Notes under the pieces: model-generated
What the model was told of the DNA's origin: nothing
What the model saw: the letters and a program-made list of their open reading frames with translations, nothing else
Databases searched by the model: none
Program-made: the position numbers and the translations under genes
Assembly: GCF_002018875.1 (NCBI RefSeq)
Contig: NZ_MVOL01000011.1
Span: forward strand, 62,001 to 126,000
Source: Pseudomonas sp. MF4836
GTDB lineage: Bacteria; Pseudomonadota; Gammaproteobacteria; Pseudomonadales; Pseudomonadaceae
Direction: 5' to 3'
DNA length: 64,000 bases
Shown: piece by piece, positions 61,501-64,000 of the stretch
Position numbering within the stretch: the stretch's first letter is position 1
Layout of the letters: every line of letters starts with the position of its first letter

Positions 61501-61679
61501 CGCTGATGCTCGGCTACGGCACCGGCGCCGAGCTGCGCCAGCCACTGGGGATTGCCGTGGTCGGCGGGCTGCTGGTGAGCCAGGCGCTGACCCTGTTCAC
61601 CACTCCGGTCATATACTTGTGGCTCGAGCGGCTCTTCCATCGGCCCAAACCAGCCCCGGTGCTGGCGACCACTACCTGA
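58584..61679 (+). CDS. RND-family inner-membrane efflux permease
   Basis: The 1031-residue proton antiporter has the HAE-1 type architecture: twelve membrane helices, two large periplasmic loops, the helix-4 pair Asp-Asp in VGFVVDDAIVVVENIHR, and the GFFPVQDTGFVLGTTEAA loop. It exports drugs, organic acids or metabolites from the cytoplasm or periplasm. The substrate is unknown. Its ATG overlaps the adaptor stop codon. No outer-membrane channel gene follows in the window, so it must use a channel from elsewhere, such as OprM or TolC type. Confidence 0.95.
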   Translation: MKGHGSVSAWCVDHPVATVLLTFALVLVGLIAFPRLPIAPLPEAEFPTIQVSATLPGASPDTMASSVATPLEVQFSAIPGMTQMTSSSALGSSLLTLQFTLNKSIDTAAQEVQAAINTAAGKLPKDMPTLPTWKKVNPADSPVLILSISSTQMPGTELSDYAETLLARQISQIDGVGQINITGQQRPAIRVQASADKLAAIGLTLADIRLAIQQTSLNLAKGALYGESSISTLSTNDQLFHPEEYSQLIVSYKDGAPVHLKDVARVVSGPEDAYIQAWSGDQPGVNLVISRQPGANIVETVDRIQAALPGLEAMLPASVQVKVLIDRTQTIRASLHEVEITLLIAVLLVVAVMALFLRQWSATLIVSAVLGVSLIASFALMYLLGFSLNNLTLVAIVVAVGFVVDDAIVVVENIHRHLEAGDGMREAAIKGAGEIGFTVVSISFSLVAAFIPLLFMGGVVGRLFKEFALTATSTIMISVVVSLTLAPTLAALFMRAPVHEAHAKPGFGERLLALYERGLRRALAHQKLMLGIFALTLAMAVVGYIFIPKGFFPVQDTGFVLGTTEAAADISYPDMVKKHQALAEIVAADPAVAAFSHSVGVSGSNQTIANGRFWIALKKRSERDVSASAFIDRIRPQLMKIPGVVLYLRAGQDINLSSGPSRAQYQYVLKSNDGPTLSTWTQRLTEKLRSNPAFRDISNDLQLGGSITHINIDRVAAARFGLTASDVDEALYDAFGQRQINEFQTEINQYNVILELDTRQRGKAESLYYFYLRSPLSGEMVPLSALARFDAPTIGPLSIAHDGMFPAANLSFNLAPGVALGDAVILLNQAKTEIGMPAAISGNFQGAAQAFQSSLASQPWLILAALVAVYIILGVLYESFVHPLTIISTLPSAGLGALMMLWLLGQDFSIMALIGLVLLIGIVKKNGILMIDFALDAQRRGGLPPEEAIYQACITRFRPIIMTTLAALLGALPLMLGYGTGAELRQPLGIAVVGGLLVSQALTLFTTPVIYLWLERLFHRPKPAPVLATTT

Positions 61680-61688
61680 GGCGGGGTC

Positions 61689-62366
61689 ATGCGCGTTCTG
61701 ATTATCGAAGATGAAGAAAAAACCGCGGATTACCTGCACCGCGGCCTGACGGAACAGGGTTACACCGTGGACCTGGCACGCGATGGCGTCGAAGGCCTGC
61801 ACCTGGCCCTGGAAAGCGATTACGCGGTGATCGTGCTCGACGTGATGCTGCCGGGCCTCGACGGCTTCGGCGTATTGCGCGCCCTGCGCGCGCGCAAGCA
61901 GACCCCGGTGATCATGCTCACCGCCCGCGAGCGGGTCGAAGACCGGATCAAGGGCCTGCGCGACGGCGCCGACGATTACCTCGGCAAGCCGTTTTCCTTC
62001 CTCGAACTGGTGGCCCGCCTGCAGGCGCTGACACGTCGCAGCGGCGGCCATGAGCCGGTGCAGGTCAGCATCGCCGACCTGTGGATCGACCTGATCAGCC
62101 GCAAGGCCAGCCGCGCCGGAACCCGCCTCGACCTGACCGCCAAGGAGTTCTCGCTGCTCAGCGTACTGGCCCGGCGCCAGGGCGAGATCCTGTCGAAAAC
62201 CGCGATTGCGGAAATGGTCTGGGACATCAATTTCGACAGCGATGCCAACGTGGTCGAAGTCGCGATCAAACGCCTGCGGGCCAAGCTCGACGGGCCTTTC
62301 GAGGAGAAACTGCTGCACACCATCCGCGGCATGGGTTACGTGCTGGAGAGCCGCGGTGTCCAGTAA
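61689..62366 (+). CDS. OmpR-family response regulator, CusR/IrlR-like
   Basis: The 225-residue protein has a receiver domain (Glu7, Asp8; acceptor Asp51 in VLDVMLPGLDG; Lys in LGKPFS) and a C-terminal winged helix (LTAKEFSLLSVLARR and VEVAIKRLRAKLD). It is of the heavy-metal-response type by motif. GAGGCGGGGTC precedes the ATG, 9 bases after the pump gene. It overlaps the kinase gene by 11 bases and should bind the palindrome upstream of the operon. Confidence 0.94.
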   Translation: MRVLIIEDEEKTADYLHRGLTEQGYTVDLARDGVEGLHLALESDYAVIVLDVMLPGLDGFGVLRALRARKQTPVIMLTARERVEDRIKGLRDGADDYLGKPFSFLELVARLQALTRRSGGHEPVQVSIADLWIDLISRKASRAGTRLDLTAKEFSLLSVLARRQGEILSKTAIAEMVWDINFDSDANVVEVAIKRLRAKLDGPFEEKLLHTIRGMGYVLESRGVQ

Positions 62367-63720
62367 CAGCATCGCTCTGCGCCTGAGCGGCATGTTCACC
62401 CTGGTGGCGTTGCTGGTGTTCGTGCTGATCGGTGGCGCGCTGTACCAGCAGGTGGACAAGGGCTTGGGCCTGTTGCCCGAGGCCGAACTGGATGCGCGCT
62501 ACAGCGTGCTGGAGTCGGCGCTGACGCGCTATGGCACCCCCGAGCACTGGGCCAAGATCAACGCCAAGCTCAAGCTGCTCAGCGAAGAAGACAAGCGCAT
62601 TCGATTCTGGGTGGTCAGCGGTGACGCCCACTACGAGTACGGCGACCCGGATGCACAGGTCCGCGAACTGGCCCTGGGGCCCCTGGGCATGCGCGACCTG
62701 AATCTGGCCGAGCACCCATACCCGCTGAAAGTGCTGGTCAGCCAGTTACCGGCCAAGGATCAGCGTCCGCCCCTGCGCTTTCTGATCGCCATCGACACCG
62801 AGACCTTTTACCAAACCCAGCACCAACTGCTGATGGCCCTGATCAGCCTGGCCATTGTCGGCGTGTTGCTGGCGTCGGCATTGGGTTACTGGGTGGCGCG
62901 GATCGGCCTCAAGCCGTTGATCAAACTGTCCCAGGAGGCCCAGCGCCTGGCCCCGCCACGGCTGACCGGACGCTTGCAACTGTCACCACTGCCGCCGGAG
63001 TTGAGCCAGTTCGTCAACTCCTTCAACTCGACCCTGGAACGGGTCGAGCAAGCCTATTCAAGGCTTGAGTCGTTCAATGCCGACGTGGCCCACGAACTGC
63101 GCTCGCCCCTGACCAACCTGATCGGCCAGACCCAGGTGGCCCTGACCCGGGGACGTTCGGCAGAGCATTATTTCGAGGTCCTGCAATCGAACCTGGAAGA
63201 GCTCGAGCGGTTGCGCTCGATCATCAACGACATGCTGTTCCTGGCCAGCGCCGACCAGGGCAGCAAGGCCACCAAACTCACCGCCACCTCCCTGGCCAGC
63301 GAAGTGGCGACCACCCTCGACTACCTGGATTTCATCCTCGAAGACGCCCAGGTCAAGGTCGAAGTCAGCGGCGACGCCCTGGTCTCGATCGAAATCGCCC
63401 ACCTGCGTCGCGCCTTGATCAACCTGCTGAGCAACGCCGTACAGCACACCGCCCCCGGCCAGATGATCCAGGTGCGGATCGAGGTTCAGGAACACCAGGT
63501 GGCGATCGCCGTCAGCAACCCTGGCCAGGGCATTGCCAACGAACACCTGCCGCGCCTGTTCGAGCGGTTCTATCGGGTCGACGCCTCGCGCAGCAACAGC
63601 GGCGCCAACCATGGCCTGGGGCTGGCCATCGTCAAGGCCATCGCCCTGATGCATGGCGGCGATGTGTTCGTGCGCAGTAACGCGGGCATCAATACCTTTG
63701 GCATTTACCTGCCGGTCTAA
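62356..63720 (+). CDS. Sensor histidine kinase, CusS/IrlS-like
   Basis: The 454-residue kinase has TM1 at about residues 11-30, a periplasmic region of about 125 residues, TM2 at about 158-180, a HAMP, HisKA with His246 (ADVAHELRSPLTNL), and HATPase motifs (NLLSNAVQHT, NPGQGI and GLGLAIVKAIA). It starts at a GTG with GGAGAG before it, inside the regulator gene. Kinases of this type often sense metals or envelope stress, but the ligand here is unknown. Confidence 0.93.
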   Translation: MSSNSIALRLSGMFTLVALLVFVLIGGALYQQVDKGLGLLPEAELDARYSVLESALTRYGTPEHWAKINAKLKLLSEEDKRIRFWVVSGDAHYEYGDPDAQVRELALGPLGMRDLNLAEHPYPLKVLVSQLPAKDQRPPLRFLIAIDTETFYQTQHQLLMALISLAIVGVLLASALGYWVARIGLKPLIKLSQEAQRLAPPRLTGRLQLSPLPPELSQFVNSFNSTLERVEQAYSRLESFNADVAHELRSPLTNLIGQTQVALTRGRSAEHYFEVLQSNLEELERLRSIINDMLFLASADQGSKATKLTATSLASEVATTLDYLDFILEDAQVKVEVSGDALVSIEIAHLRRALINLLSNAVQHTAPGQMIQVRIEVQEHQVAIAVSNPGQGIANEHLPRLFERFYRVDASRSNSGANHGLGLAIVKAIALMHGGDVFVRSNAGINTFGIYLPV

Positions 63721-63884
63721 GCCCCCCGCCCCAGGGGCCGACGCCGCTGCCTTTACAGATAAACCACAGCCACTGTTGTTTTTTCGGTAACAGTCCTTAT
63801 CCTGTTCAGCTCTTTTTCCGAGCGCCTCAGCCCTATATTTTTGTCGCACCGAATTTGACTTGCTCTGCAAGAAGGTCTTCAGAA

Positions 63885-64000
63885 ATGTCCAACGTCATGG
63901 GTATTGCCAGCGCATTTGTTTTGTCTTCCCTGTTCGTCGCCCCACTGGCGATGGCCGAAGAGTCCCAGGCATTCGCCGCGCGCAACGCGGCACGTGCAGA
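63885..64000 (+). CDS. Secreted protein, N-terminus cut by the window edge
   Basis: A signal peptide of about 24 residues (MSNVMGIASAFVLSSLFVAP and AMA) leads into a short visible stretch EESQAFAARNAARAE. AAGGTC precedes the ATG. It resembles small periplasmic proteins that often lie beside metal-response two-component genes (DUF4148/PtrA-type), but the visible part is too short to prove this. Confidence 0.55.
   Translation, partial: MSNVMGIASAFVLSSLFVAPLAMAEESQAFAARNAARA

Noticed and set aside
59163..62459. Very long open frame (about 1,098 codons) on the minus strand
   Set aside because: It lies antisense to the RND permease and regulator genes, which have clear families and motifs. Its composition (Gln, His, Gly-rich) is that of the shadow frame of high-GC genes.
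1..64000. tRNA, rRNA, CRISPR arrays, insertion sequences and phage genes
   Set aside because: None was seen. No repeat-spacer pattern, transposase or integrase motif occurs in the reading frames or between them.

Overview
The window is GC-rich, densely packed gammaproteobacterial chromosome, and the gene content points to a Pseudomonas of the P. fluorescens group. The main reasons are a PPK2 polyphosphate kinase with the Pseudomonas-type N-terminal tail, a complete cyoABCDE quinol oxidase operon, NorR with a divergent flavohaemoglobin, Aer-type and CheV chemotaxis proteins, an AapJ-type amino acid binding protein and many LysR, MFS and two-component genes. This assignment is inference from recognised families. 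No rRNA, tRNA, CRISPR array, prophage or intact insertion sequence was seen.

Layout. 1-2400: a gene cut by the left edge, then a quorum-sensing cluster of luxI synthase, rsaM-type repressor and divergent luxR, with a CT-N12-AG lux box in front of luxI. 2.6-8.5 kb: ppk2, an SDR reductase, MerR and EamA genes, a glutathione S-transferase, an AraC regulator and an unknown protein. 8.5-18.3 kb: an OmpR/EnvZ-type pair, mlaA, an MFS/LysR divergent pair, a PhoD-like phosphatase, an orphan nucleotidyltransferase-fold protein and a lipoprotein. 18.4-24.1 kb: a five-haem cytochrome c with a thiosulfate-dehydrogenase-like C-terminus, a three-gene cluster of unknown function, vapBC with two operator palindromes, and dedA.

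24.2-30.4 kb: an AapJ-like binding protein, a LysR regulator beside a class III aminotransferase, and small genes including a DUF3592 protein, a SUKH-like protein and a frameshifted membrane-protein gene. 30.4-35.9 kb: an exported methionine-sulfoxide repair set (msrB-dipZ-msrA) divergent from an OmpR-type two-component operon. 36-42 kb: an MFS exporter coupled to a haem-oxygenase-fold protein, a LysR gene, small unknown genes including a second DUF3592 gene, and a queC close to the E. coli type. 42-50.7 kb: cytochrome b561, cyoABCDE, dsbB and hmp. 50.8-64 kb: norR, cheV, GNAT and YkgJ-like proteins, an aer receptor, and an RND efflux operon followed by its own CusRS-like two-component genes and the start of a secreted protein.

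Themes. Envelope redox biology is prominent: MsrA/MsrB/DipZ, DsbB, cytochrome b561, bo-type oxidase, the pentahaem cytochrome and NO detoxification by NorR/Hmp. Three two-component systems lie beside plausible target genes. Starts were moved from the longest reading frame to an internal codon wherever a Shine-Dalgarno sequence or family length supported it; each entry says so where this matters.
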